64,000 nt of DNA from Candidatus Latescibacterota bacterium (GTDB lineage Bacteria; Latescibacterota; UBA2968; UBA8231). This document shows, one piece after another, positions 32,520 to 41,118 of the stretch (position 1 is its first letter; each line of letters opens with the position of its first letter). The notes under the pieces are model-generated. The model did no database searches and was not told the DNA's origin. It worked only from the letters and a program-made list of their open reading frames with translations. A program made the position numbers and the translations under genes. The stretch spans positions 34,731-98,730 of the forward strand of contig JAJEGS010000007.1 in assembly GCA_022819745.1 (NCBI GenBank), written 5' to 3'.

Positions 32520-33419
32520 ATGGCCGACAAACTAGCTCGCGGGATCTGGCCCGCGCTCGTCACTCCGTTCACCGATGACGGCAGCGCCTTGGCCCCGGCG
32601 CGCGTCGAGCCACTCGTCAAGCATCTAATCGACGCTGGCTCGAACGGCTTTTTTGTCTGCGGCGGCACGGGCGAGGGAAGCGCCATGAGCGTACCCGAGC
32701 GCAAGGCCATGACCGAAGCGACCATCGCCGCAGTGGCCGGTGCCGTACCGCTGATCTTCCAAGTCGGCGCGACAAGCACGGCCAATGCAGTGAAATTGGC
32801 CCAGCACGCCGCAGACGCCGGCGCAGACGCAGTAGCTTCGGTCGCGCCGGTGGATCAGCCCAACGACCTCCAAGCTGCGGTCGCCCACTACGCCGCTATT
32901 GGCGCGGCCACCGATTTGCCCTTCTACGTGTATTGGCTCGCCCACACGGCCGACAAGAACGTTACCGCCGAACAGTTCCTCGAGGCCATGGAAGCCGTGC
33001 CCAACTTCAGCGGCCTCAAGTTCACCGACAGCAACTTCTACTTCTTCCAGCGCCTCGTGCAGCTAGGCGGCGACTATCTCAACCTCATCTCCGGCCCCGA
33101 CGAAATCTGCCTCGGCGGCATGGTCGCCGGCAGCGACGCAGCCATTGGCTCGACCTACAACATCATGCCCAAACTGTTCGTGGAAATGCGGCAGCACTTT
33201 GAAGCGAGCGACATCCGGCCGGCCATGGCCCTGCAAGCGCGCGCCAACGAGGTCATCTCCACCTTGTTCCACTTTGACCTGCTAGCGGCCGTCAAGGAGA
33301 TGTTGGCCATGCGCGGGCTGCCCGTAGGCCCTGCCCGTCCTCCCCGCATCCCGTTCGACGATGCGGGCCGCGCCGCGCTGTGCCAAGCGCTAGACGACCT
33401 CGGCTTTGCAGTGGAATGA
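32520..33419 (+). CDS. Dihydrodipicolinate synthase/N-acetylneuraminate lyase family aldolase
   Basis: The ATG at 32520 follows an AGAGGA and gives the normal family length of 299 residues; an in-frame upstream start at 32442 would overlap the amidohydrolase. The TIM-barrel motifs GGTGEGSAMS (residues 48-57) and PFYVYW (Tyr138 region) are present. The Schiff-base lysine is Lys167 in FSGLKFTDSNFY. The KFTD context is closer to N-acetylneuraminate lyases than to DapA, so a keto-acid sugar lyase is more likely than lysine biosynthesis. It overlaps the next gene by an ATGA junction. With the amidohydrolase it may form a small catabolic operon. Confidence 0.85.
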   Translation: MADKLARGIWPALVTPFTDDGSALAPARVEPLVKHLIDAGSNGFFVCGGTGEGSAMSVPERKAMTEATIAAVAGAVPLIFQVGATSTANAVKLAQHAADAGADAVASVAPVDQPNDLQAAVAHYAAIGAATDLPFYVYWLAHTADKNVTAEQFLEAMEAVPNFSGLKFTDSNFYFFQRLVQLGGDYLNLISGPDEICLGGMVAGSDAAIGSTYNIMPKLFVEMRQHFEASDIRPAMALQARANEVISTLFHFDLLAAVKEMLAMRGLPVGPARPPRIPFDDAGRAALCQALDDLGFAVE

Positions 33420-34024
33420 GGGCCATTCCCCTCCCGGACGGCGACCTGCGCTACGCCCCCGACTTTTTGGCCCCTGCCGAGGCCGACCAATTCATGCGGC
33501 AACTGTTGGACGGCATTGAGTGGCAACAGCACCACGTCGTCATCTTTGGCCGCCAGCACCCCGCGCCGCGTCTTTCAGCGTGGCACGGCTCCCCAGAAGC
33601 CCACTACGTCTATTCGGGGCTGGCGCTAGAACCGCGCCCATGGACCGAACCGCTGCTAGATCTCAAGGCGCGGCTCGAAACCGCCGCCGATTCTCCCTTC
33701 AACAGCGTCCTGCTTAACCAATACCGCGACGGCCGCGACAGCATGGGCTGGCACAGCGACGACGAGCCAGAGTTGGGAGCCAACCCGACGATCGCCTCGC
33801 TGAGTTTGGGCGAGACGCGACGCTTCCTCCTGCGGCACAAACGCCGCGACCACCCCTCGGTCGAAATCCCCCTCGAGCACGGCGCGCTGCTCATCATGCG
33901 CGGTCCAACCCAAGCCCATTGGCAGCACCAAGTTCCCAAGACCCGACGGCCGTGTACCCTGCGCCTCAACCTCACCTTCCGCTGCATCGTCGCTACTGGA
34001 CAACCTCCCACCGATGCGCCTTAA
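33416..34024 (+). CDS. AlkB-like 2-oxoglutarate/Fe(II) dioxygenase (alkylated nucleic acid repair)
   Basis: The start ATG overlaps the preceding TGA (ATGA). The 202-residue product has the AlkB core. NQYRDGRDSMGWHSDDE gives His113 and Asp115, QHQVPK gives His171, and RLNLTFR supplies the arginines that bind 2-oxoglutarate and position the substrate. ASLSLGETRRFLLR is the usual preceding strand. It resembles the ALKBH2/3-like short bacterial group that oxidatively removes alkyl groups from DNA or RNA bases. Its 3' end overlaps the convergent PhyH gene by 32 bp. Its operon position after two catabolic genes may be incidental. Confidence 0.88.
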   Translation: MRAIPLPDGDLRYAPDFLAPAEADQFMRQLLDGIEWQQHHVVIFGRQHPAPRLSAWHGSPEAHYVYSGLALEPRPWTEPLLDLKARLETAADSPFNSVLLNQYRDGRDSMGWHSDDEPELGANPTIASLSLGETRRFLLRHKRRDHPSVEIPLEHGALLIMRGPTQAHWQHQVPKTRRPCTLRLNLTFRCIVATGQPPTDAP

Positions 34025-34895
34025 GCCCCTGCCCTTGCACTGCCGCTAGCGACTCTACCCATTGCCGGCACCATTCGTCGTAATCCCTCAGCTCAGACGC
34101 GGGGTTGGCCCGGCTGCGGACCACGAAGTCGGGATAGAAGGGACGACCCGTCGGCGTCCCTGTCTTCTGATAGCGCAAATCCATGCTCCAGCGCACCGTG
34201 TCTGCGTTGTTGGGCGTCGAGCGGTGCGGGGTCTGCTTGTCCATCAGCAGCACGTCGCCTTTGTCCATCGGCAAAGTAAGCGCCTCAGTCTGCGGCATTT
34301 CCTCGTCGATGATCACCGTGCCCAACCCCTGCTTAATGTGGTGCTGCACCAGCCCATTCCGGTGCGCTCGCGGCAAAATCTGCAAACAGCCGTTTTCCGG
34401 TGTCGCCGCGCACAGCGGCAGCCACACCGTGAGGATGAAGTGCGGATCGGCCTCCTCCCAAGTAACGCCGGCATCTTGATGCCAAGGGGCCACGTGCGGG
34501 TCGCTGCCGCTCGGCGTCACACCCGCGGGCAGTTTGGCGCGGGTGTGCTGAATTGGGCTACAGGTGATCTCCGGCCCGACCAAGCTCTCGACCATATCGA
34601 GTAGGCGGTCGTTGCGCAAAAATTCAAATGAGGCCCGCCCGCGCAAGTACATGATGTCGAGTTCTCTGTAGATCGCGTCGTCTTCGCGGCAGACCGAGAT
34701 GAGGCGGCGGTCGAAAGGCTCGTCCGCGTACAGAGCCGATATGTGGCCAGCCGCCAATAGTTCCTCGGCGCGGCGACCGATGTACTCTTCGTACTCGGCA
34801 ATGATCGGGTCGAGATCGGCGTCGGTCAGCGCGCCGCGCAGCAGCAGATAGCCGTCCTCCGCGAATTGGGCGACCTGTTTGGGGGTTAGGTACAT
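33993..34895 (-). CDS. Phytanoyl-CoA dioxygenase (PhyH) family protein
   Basis: The 300-residue protein starts at an ATG with AGGAGA upstream. The iron triad is H139-x-D141 (in WHQDAG) and H224 (in TPHRSTPNN), and RWSMDLRYQ follows as in the PhyH at 2970. The N-terminal helix FAEDGYLLLRGALTDADLD is typical for PhyH. The first ~105 bp and the upstream ~55 bp were duplicated to 35658-35815, where only a relic remains. The substrate is unknown. Confidence 0.88.
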   Translation of the reverse strand: MYLTPKQVAQFAEDGYLLLRGALTDADLDPIIAEYEEYIGRRAEELLAAGHISALYADEPFDRRLISVCREDDAIYRELDIMYLRGRASFEFLRNDRLLDMVESLVGPEITCSPIQHTRAKLPAGVTPSGSDPHVAPWHQDAGVTWEEADPHFILTVWLPLCAATPENGCLQILPRAHRNGLVQHHIKQGLGTVIIDEEMPQTEALTLPMDKGDVLLMDKQTPHRSTPNNADTVRWSMDLRYQKTGTPTGRPFYPDFVVRSRANPASELRDYDEWCRQWVESLAAVQGQGLKAHRWEVVQ

Positions 34896-34950
34896 AAGGC
34901 GTTCTCCTGATGGATGGTAGCGTGCGGCGATAATTTATAATTCTTCTTTT

Positions 34951-35199
34951 TTACCGATAGACCTTTCCTCGGGGTAGCACTCGCAACACAATCAAGGTCT
35001 CTTCCCCAATGGTAAATCGCACACGCCACTCACTCACCCGTAGTCGCCACTCGCTCTCTACACCGCGCAGTTTCTTCACATCACCATGCCCTGTCTCTGC
35101 AAAACGCTCCAGCGCTTCGACCACCTGACCGGCCACAGCCGGACCTACCCGCCGCAGATCGCGCTGGGCTCGATTTGTCAAGCGGACAGGACGACTCAC
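34951..35199 (-). CDS. RelE/ParE-type toxin
   Basis: This 82-residue basic protein has the RelE/ParE fold signature: PVRLTNRAQRDLRRVGP helices, LRGVESEWRLRVSEWRVRF beta-strands and a C-terminal LIVLRVLPRGKVYR. RelE toxins cut mRNA at the ribosome; ParE toxins inhibit gyrase. The sequence does not settle which. It overlaps the upstream antitoxin gene by an ATGA junction, a common toxin-antitoxin arrangement with the antitoxin first. Confidence 0.8.
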   Translation of the reverse strand: MSRPVRLTNRAQRDLRRVGPAVAGQVVEALERFAETGHGDVKKLRGVESEWRLRVSEWRVRFTIGEETLIVLRVLPRGKVYR

Positions 35200-35444
35200 A
35201 GGTCTAGTTCTCGCTTTACATCCTCCAAGGAGTGTGTACGACCAGCCTGTAGGTCCTCGTATGCCTCCTCAACGGCTCGTCGCTCTTCCTGAGTCTCAGG
35301 TTCATCATCGTAGGGCGCTGACGCAAGCCGATGCAGCAAAAGGTCTCCTTGGTCGCGTAGATATTCCAGATAGCGCTCTGCAGCATGGCATTCTGCCTCG
35401 GGTAATTCATCGACTAGACGATGCAATTTCTCTTTCAAAGTCAT
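35196..35444 (-). CDS. Antitoxin partner of the RelE/ParE-type toxin
   Basis: The ATG at 35444 is preferred (AAGGAG lies upstream and the predicted product is a compact 82 residues, MTLKEKLHRLVDELPEAE onwards). A longer start at 35504 is possible. The protein is acidic and helical with LPEAECHAAERYLEYL and a C-terminal EDLQAGRTHSLEDVKREL. This is like short DUF2281-type or prevent-host-death-like antitoxins whose tail wraps the toxin. The family assignment rests mainly on position and overlap with the toxin. Confidence 0.7.
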   Translation of the reverse strand: MTLKEKLHRLVDELPEAECHAAERYLEYLRDQGDLLLHRLASAPYDDEPETQEERRAVEEAYEDLQAGRTHSLEDVKRELDL

Positions 35445-35604
35445 GAACCAATATCTCCTTACACTGATTGCTAATTGTCTCGGTAATATCTCTTTCCTAC
35501 CCATATCAAGTCAAGATCGCACTCGACTCGCGGTAGCCAGTAGCATTGATAATGGAACAGAACGGCGAACAGCCTGTAGTGTCCGGCTGAAACAGGCGAC
35601 GCGT

Positions 35605-35762
35605 TTAGCCGGCCAACCCCTCGGGCAAGGTCTCGATATAAGCACCAATCTCATCGCGTACTCGGCGATGATCGGGTCGAGGTCGGCGTCGGTCAATGCG
35701 CCGCGCAGCAGCAGATAGCCGTCCTCCGCAAATTGGGAGACCTGTTTGGGGGTTAGTTGCAT
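35605..35762 (-). pseudogene. Chimeric relic: PhyH 5' end joined to arsC 3' end
   Basis: 35658-35762 encodes a 35-residue copy of the PhyH N-terminus (QFAEDGYLLLRGALTDADLD) nearly identical to the gene at 34895. At the GTACGC junction the sequence switches, one frame over, to the last 18 residues of an ArsC (VRDEIGAYIETLPEGLAG) and its stop at 35605-35607. That segment matches the C-terminus of the intact arsC at 40515. Neither part is functional. The remainder of 35445-35604 carries no gene I can support. Confidence 0.8.
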
Positions 35763-35815
35763 AAGGCGTTCTCCTGATGGATGGTAGCGTGCGGTGATAA
35801 TCTACAATTTTTCGT
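35763..35815 (-). repeat. Duplicated upstream region of the PhyH gene
   Basis: This segment repeats the sequence upstream of the intact PhyH gene at 34896-34950, starting AAGGCGTTCTCCTGATGG (plus-strand reading) with a few substitutions. It carries the ribosome site and probable promoter of PhyH. Confidence 0.8.
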
Positions 35816-35816
35816 C

Positions 35817-35947
35817 GATCCTGCGCGAACTTGGTCCGTAGCGTCTTCGCCGGCCGCGTTCATGGAACAGCGCGTCGCCAATTCGTATGTTTACGATTGC
35901 AGGCCGGACCGGTCCCCAAATGGCACAAGATGGTCGTCGTTAAATAA
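35817..35947 (+). pseudogene. Decayed C-terminal tail of a WD40/FlgD-type secreted protein
   Basis: The last 16 codons read LQAGPVPKWHKMVVVK followed by TAA at 35945-35947. They align with the tails of the intact propeller genes (LQAGPIAQVRKMVVVK at 39031). The preceding ~80 bp resembles, with substitutions and frame loss, the DNA for the RELDLGY and GRDQGGQHVASGVYLYR segments. It lies 33 bp upstream of the intact gene at 35981 and shows that another family member once stood here. Confidence 0.7.
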
Positions 35948-35980
35948 GATACCATGAATTCTTAAAGGGAGAGAACTCTG

Positions 35981-38900
35981 ATGAATCCAACTCCTGCTCG
36001 AAAAATCATCGCATTTATGATAGCAGCGGCAGGGTGTGTCTCTGGAGTCCAAGACAGCTACGGTCAGTCACCTGCGGAGGGTAAGATATACTGGTTGAAA
36101 GGGGGGTTCTCCACTATGGACCTGACAAGCCATCGCAGCATCGCATGGGCCAACTTGGACGGCTCCAATGACAAAACCCTCGTTACCCCAAGAGGAGTAG
36201 GTATTCCAGGGGGATTGGCCGTGGACGAAGGCGGGGGTCAGATATACTGGACGGATGCGGGCATGGGCCGAATCCAGCGCGCCAACCTCGACGGTACTAA
36301 CGTTGAAATTCTCCTTACGGGATTACATGACCCAAGTAGCCTCGCCCTAGATATGGCTGAGGGCCAGATATACTGGACGGATGCGGGCATGGGCCGAATT
36401 CAGCGCGCCAACCTCGACGGTGCCAATGTCGAAACCCTGCTCACAGGAGTGGCGGTACAGGGCTTAGCCGTGGACGCGATCAGGGATCAGATATACTGGA
36501 CGGAACCGAGTACAGGCCGAATTCAGCGCGCCAACCTCGACGGTACCAACGTCGAAACCCTGCTCACAGGATTAGAGCAGCCAGGAAATATCGACTTGGA
36601 CGTAGAAGGGGGTCAGATATACTGGATAGGGCTTGACCCGGGCCGAATCCAGCGCGCCAACCTCGACGGTACCAATGTCGAAACCTTGATCGCGTTCTTA
36701 GAGAATCCAGTGGCCCTCGCCGTGGACGCAGACGGGGACCAGATATACTGGGTGGAGGGAGAACTCTGGAATTATTGTGCTCCTCTGGAAGATTACTGTG
36801 GATCTTGGGATAACTCCTATGGTAGAATGCGCCGGGCCGACCTCGATGGCACCAACATCGAAACCCTTCGCCTACAAAAAATGAGAGCCCCAAAGGGCAT
36901 CGCTTTAGATGTAAACGGAGGCAAGATATACTGGACAGACTATTGGTACATCGAGGGCTGGCCGGGCTGGGGGTTCAGCGAAGATCTATCTTTCGCGGGA
37001 ACTATCCGCTGGGCTGACCTGGACGGCGACAATGCAGAAATCCTCCTCCCTCCCCTAAGCACCGGGGGGCCAAGTAACCTTGTTATGGATGTGGACGGAG
37101 GTCAGATATACTGGATAGACACAGGTGCCATCCACCGGGCCGACTTCGACGGCACCAACGCCGAAACCCTCCTCACGGGATTAGAGGGGCCTGTGGACCT
37201 CGCCGTGGATGTAGAGGACAGTCGGATATACTGGGCGACGTTTTGGGGGAGTATCCACCGAGCAAACCTCGACGGCACCAACGCTGAAACCCTCATTTCC
37301 TTCACTGAGGGGAGGAGACCAAGAAGCATTGCGCTGGATAGAGATGAGGGGAAGATATATTGGACGGAGTTCGCAGTGGAAGATTACACCCGATTGGGGA
37401 CGGGTTCCATCCAGCGCGCCAACTTCGATGGCACCAATATCGAAACCCTTGTCACGAGATTAAAGGAGCCGTGGGGCATTGCGCTAGATGGAGACGACAA
37501 GAAGATATATTGGACCGAGTTCGCAGTGGGGGATAATAACCTATGGGAAACGGGTTCCATCCAGCGCGCCAACTTCGATGGCACCAATATCGAAACCCTT
37601 GTCACGCAATTAGACGAGCCGGTGGACATAGTGCTGGATATAGTCGGAGGTAAGATATACTGGGTGGAGCAGTCCTACGACCAGGTGTATGGAACTGACT
37701 CGTATCTCTACAGGGCAGACCTAAACGGCTCAGACATCGAAGAATATGTTTTTCATCTATCAGGATGGGGATCGGCCATTGCCTTGGGAGGCTCGACGCC
37801 GCTTCCGCAGCCGACCGCTCTTCCCACCACTGTCCTTTATGGGCATACGGAGAGGGTTATTTCCGTGGCGTTCTCGCCAGACGGTACAACCCTTGCCAGT
37901 GGGAGTCTTGACGGGATGATTTGGTTGTGGGATGCCCACACCGGAGAACTCAAAAACACACTCGAAGGGGATGATATCGTGGCGTTCTCGCCAGACGGTA
38001 CAACCCTTGCCAGTGGGAGTCTTGACGGGATAATTCGGTTGTGGGATACCGACACCGGACTACTCAAAAACACACTCGAAGGGCATACGGCGGGAGTCCT
38101 TTCCGTGGCGTTCTCACCCGATGGAGATATTTTGGCCAGTGGGAGCAGCGACGGGACGGGACGGCTCTGGGATGTGGGTAGCGGACTACTCAAAAACACA
38201 CTCAAAGGGCATACGGAGATAGTTCTTTCCGTGGCGTTCTCACCCGATGGAGACATTTTGGCCAGTGGAAGTCATGACGAGACGGTCCGACTCTGGGATG
38301 TGAGTAGCGGACAACTCAAAAACACACTCAAAGGGCATACGGCTCGGGTCACTTCGGTGGCGTTTGCGCCCGCTGGCAACATCCTTGCCAGCGGAAGTCA
38401 TGACGAGACGGTCCGACTCTGGGATGTGAGTACCAACCAACCCCAAGCGGCCCTTTTCGGGCATACGGCAGAAGTCCATTCCGTGGCGTTCTCGCCCGAT
38501 GGAAAAACCCTCGTCAGTGGAAGTTTAGACGACACGGTGCGGTTGTGGGATACCGACACCGGACTACTCAAAAACACACTCGAAGAGCGTAACATGTGGG
38601 GCCATTTCATGGTGCTCTCGCCCGATGGGCTCACCTTAGCCAGCGCAGGTTATGAAAACACAATTGTGCTGTGGGATATGTCGCCGTACATCACTCCCTC
38701 TGCGCCGACGGCGATTCAATTTTCACCTCCACTACCAACTCAGACGGTGCTACTAGCCAACTTCCCCAACCCCTTCAACCCAGACACCTATATCCCCTAT
38801 CAACTCCACGCCCCCGCCCAAGTGAGCCTGAGCATTTACGATATCCGGGGGGCACTAGTCCGAGAACTCGACTTGGGCTATCGCGCGGCGGGTCAGTACT

Positions 38901-39031
38901 TGACAAGCACCAGCGCCGCTCGTTGGGATGGCCGTAACCAAGGAGGCCAACACGTCGCCAGTGGCGTGTATTTGTATCGGTTGCAAGCTGGGCCGATCGC
39001 CCAAGTGCGCAAGATGGTCGTCGTTAAATAA
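35981..39031 (+). CDS. Secreted YWTD + WD40 multi-propeller protein with type-IX-like tail
   Basis: The ATG at 35981 has AAAGGGAG upstream and a signal peptide (KIIAFMIAAAGCVSG). The 1016-residue protein has about twelve LDL-receptor class B repeats (IYWTD...IQRANLDGTNVETLLTG) at about residues 33-605. Seven WD40 repeats (SVAFSPDGTTLASGSLDG...LWD) follow at about 620-905. The C-terminal domain is PNPFNPDTYIPYQL, YDIRGALVREL, WDGRNQGGQHVASGVYLYR, ending VRKMVVVK. Twelve YWTD repeats would make two six-bladed propellers, with a seven-bladed WD40 propeller behind. It is probably exported to the surface; the binding partner is unknown. Confidence 0.85.
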   Translation: MNPTPARKIIAFMIAAAGCVSGVQDSYGQSPAEGKIYWLKGGFSTMDLTSHRSIAWANLDGSNDKTLVTPRGVGIPGGLAVDEGGGQIYWTDAGMGRIQRANLDGTNVEILLTGLHDPSSLALDMAEGQIYWTDAGMGRIQRANLDGANVETLLTGVAVQGLAVDAIRDQIYWTEPSTGRIQRANLDGTNVETLLTGLEQPGNIDLDVEGGQIYWIGLDPGRIQRANLDGTNVETLIAFLENPVALAVDADGDQIYWVEGELWNYCAPLEDYCGSWDNSYGRMRRADLDGTNIETLRLQKMRAPKGIALDVNGGKIYWTDYWYIEGWPGWGFSEDLSFAGTIRWADLDGDNAEILLPPLSTGGPSNLVMDVDGGQIYWIDTGAIHRADFDGTNAETLLTGLEGPVDLAVDVEDSRIYWATFWGSIHRANLDGTNAETLISFTEGRRPRSIALDRDEGKIYWTEFAVEDYTRLGTGSIQRANFDGTNIETLVTRLKEPWGIALDGDDKKIYWTEFAVGDNNLWETGSIQRANFDGTNIETLVTQLDEPVDIVLDIVGGKIYWVEQSYDQVYGTDSYLYRADLNGSDIEEYVFHLSGWGSAIALGGSTPLPQPTALPTTVLYGHTERVISVAFSPDGTTLASGSLDGMIWLWDAHTGELKNTLEGDDIVAFSPDGTTLASGSLDGIIRLWDTDTGLLKNTLEGHTAGVLSVAFSPDGDILASGSSDGTGRLWDVGSGLLKNTLKGHTEIVLSVAFSPDGDILASGSHDETVRLWDVSSGQLKNTLKGHTARVTSVAFAPAGNILASGSHDETVRLWDVSTNQPQAALFGHTAEVHSVAFSPDGKTLVSGSLDDTVRLWDTDTGLLKNTLEERNMWGHFMVLSPDGLTLASAGYENTIVLWDMSPYITPSAPTAIQFSPPLPTQTVLLANFPNPFNPDTYIPYQLHAPAQVSLSIYDIRGALVRELDLGYRAAGQYLTSTSAARWDGRNQGGQHVASGVYLYRLQAGPIAQVRKMVVVK

Positions 39032-39047
39032 GGCAAAGGAGAATTCC

Positions 39048-40412
39048 GTGAAAAAGTCTTGGTTGTTCAACGTCGCCCTGTTGTTGGTCTGCGTCCTATG
39101 TGTGCAGGCCAGCCGCGCCCAGGACGATAACCCCTTTGATTTGCCCGAAGGTGCTCTTGCCCGCCTAGGGAAAGGCGCAATCGGTATGGGGGGCCGAGCA
39201 GTAGCCTATTCGTCCGACGGGACGCTGCTGGCGGTGGGCAGCAGCCTCGGCATCTGGCTCTACGACGCCCACACCTACACCGAAGTCGCCCTGCTCACAG
39301 GTCATACGGGGACTGTCAATTCAGTGGTGTTTTCGCCGGATGGAAAAATTCTCGCCAGTGTCACTGGTAGCTGGACGGTGCTGTTGTGGAATGTGAGCCG
39401 CAGAACACTGAGGACCGTCATAGAGGGCCGTACGCAAACAATCACTTCGGTGGCGTTTTCACCGGATGGAAAAACCCTCGCTAGTGTCACTAACGCCAGT
39501 GTCACTAGTAGTTACTTAGACGCGATTCGATTGTGGGATGTAGATGGCGGAGCAGTGAAAGCCTACATAAAGGGTCCCTCCGTGTGGGACGATGCGGGTT
39601 GGAGCTTTTCAGTGACGTTTGCGCCGGATGGAAAAACCCTTGCCACTGGAAGCAACGACTATACGGTCCGGCTGTGGGATGTCGAAAGCGGGACCCTGAA
39701 GACCTCCCTGAAAGGCCATACGGGGCAAGTCTCTTCGGTAGTGTTTTCGCCGGATGGAAAAACCATCGCCAGTGCTAGTTGGGACAGCACAGTGCGTCTA
39801 TGGGATGTCGAAAGCGGGGGGCCCAAAGCCCTCCTAGAGGGCCATACGGATCGGATCAATTCGGTGGCATTTTCACCGGATGGAAAAACCATCGCCAGTG
39901 GAAGCGACGACTATACAATGCGGCTGTGGGAGGTCGAAAGCGGGACTCCCAAAGCCATCCTAGAGGGTCATACGGATCGAGTCTCTTCGGTGGCGTTTGC
40001 GCCGGATGGGAAAACTCTCGCCAGCGGGAGTGAAGACGGCACGATTCTGCTGTGGGATATGTCGCCGTACATCACCCCTTCGACACCGACGGCGATTCAA
40101 TCTTCTTCGCCACTGCCAACGCAGACGGCCCTGCTGGCCAACTTCCCCAACCCCTTCAACCCAGACACCTACATCCCCTATCAACTCCACGCCCCCGCCC
40201 ACGTGCGCCTGAGTATCTACGATGTCCGAGGGGCGCTAGTCCGAGAAATCGACGTGGGCTATCGCGCGGCAGGTCCGTATCTGACGAGCACCAGCGCCGC
40301 TCGTTGGGATGGCCGCGACCAAGGAGGCCAGCACGTCGCCAGCGGCGTGTATTTGTACCGCTTGCAAGCCGGACTAGTCGCCCAAGTGCGCAAAATGGTC
40401 CTCATTAAATAA
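39048..40412 (+). CDS. Secreted seven-bladed WD40 protein with type-IX-like tail
   Basis: The GTG at 39048 has AAAGGAG upstream and a signal peptide (LFNVALLLVCVLCVQASRAQ). An upstream in-frame start at 38928 lies inside the preceding gene. The 454-residue protein begins DDNPFDLPEGALARLGKGAI, shared with the protein at 41119. It then has seven WD40 blades (SVVFSPDGKTIASASWD, VRLWDVESG and similar) and the same C-terminal domain as its neighbours (PNPFNPDTYIPYQL, DQGGQHVASGVYLYR, VRKMVLIK). It starts 16 bp after the previous gene, so they may be co-transcribed. Confidence 0.87.
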   Translation: MKKSWLFNVALLLVCVLCVQASRAQDDNPFDLPEGALARLGKGAIGMGGRAVAYSSDGTLLAVGSSLGIWLYDAHTYTEVALLTGHTGTVNSVVFSPDGKILASVTGSWTVLLWNVSRRTLRTVIEGRTQTITSVAFSPDGKTLASVTNASVTSSYLDAIRLWDVDGGAVKAYIKGPSVWDDAGWSFSVTFAPDGKTLATGSNDYTVRLWDVESGTLKTSLKGHTGQVSSVVFSPDGKTIASASWDSTVRLWDVESGGPKALLEGHTDRINSVAFSPDGKTIASGSDDYTMRLWEVESGTPKAILEGHTDRVSSVAFAPDGKTLASGSEDGTILLWDMSPYITPSTPTAIQSSSPLPTQTALLANFPNPFNPDTYIPYQLHAPAHVRLSIYDVRGALVREIDVGYRAAGPYLTSTSAARWDGRDQGGQHVASGVYLYRLQAGLVAQVRKMVLIK

Positions 40413-40514
40413 GGGGAAATGGCCGACAGACCCCCTGAGCCAGAAATCGTATCATACCTCAGCGAAACATACGCGCCCCTTTACCGTTACCGTCGTTCCG
40501 TAGCCTAGGCGCAT

Positions 40515-40940
40515 CTATCCCGCCAAGCCCTCGGGCAAGGTCTCGATATAAGCACCAATCTCGTCGCGCACCCGCCGATACGCCCCCAGCGCTTCTTCTT
40601 CACTGCGCGCATCCCGCGCCAGCTTCGGCGGATCGTCAAAGGCCCGATGCACCACCCGGGCGCACCCCGGAAAAACAGGACACTGTTCGGCCGCGTGGTC
40701 GCAAACCGTGACCACCCAGTCGAAGTCAATGTGGCGGAGCTGGTCAACGTGCGTCGATTCCTGCGCTGAAATATCAATGCCGACCTCGGCCATCACTTGC
40801 ACGGCATTGGGATTGAGGCCGTGGGTCTCGATTCCGGCTGAGTAGGCTTCAAACCGAGCGGATTTTAGTGCGTGGACAAAGCCCTCGGCCATTTGGCTGC
40901 GGCATGAGTTGCCAGTGCAGAGAAAGAGGATTTTAGTCAT
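40515..40940 (-). CDS. arsC: Arsenate reductase, thioredoxin-coupled type
   Basis: From the ATG at 40940 the 141-residue product is a low-molecular-weight phosphatase-fold ArsC. The P-loop CTGNSCRS gives the nucleophile Cys8 and Arg14. Cys80 and Cys87 (in VCDHAAEQC) are the redox cysteines of the thioredoxin-dependent class, spaced as in the Bacillus/Staphylococcus enzymes. An ATG six codons upstream (40958) is possible. It reduces arsenate to arsenite for export. No arsenite pump or ArsR is adjacent. It lies on the opposite strand between two propeller genes, and a relic of its 3' end occurs at 35605-35661. Confidence 0.9.
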   Translation of the reverse strand: MTKILFLCTGNSCRSQMAEGFVHALKSARFEAYSAGIETHGLNPNAVQVMAEVGIDISAQESTHVDQLRHIDFDWVVTVCDHAAEQCPVFPGCARVVHRAFDDPPKLARDARSEEEALGAYRRVRDEIGAYIETLPEGLAG

Positions 40941-41118
40941 GGATAGTAGGATAAACATCCGCGCTCGGGGCCGCTATGCTCGCCGAGAAAATGGCCTGTA
41001 GTGCCAGCTACTCTGGAAAATCCATCGCAGTGTATGGGGCTATAATGTATATTGCCGTGGGAACCTAAATGGCTCTTCGTCGAATACATCCAGCTTCGGC
41101 CAGAAGGAGAATTCTCCG

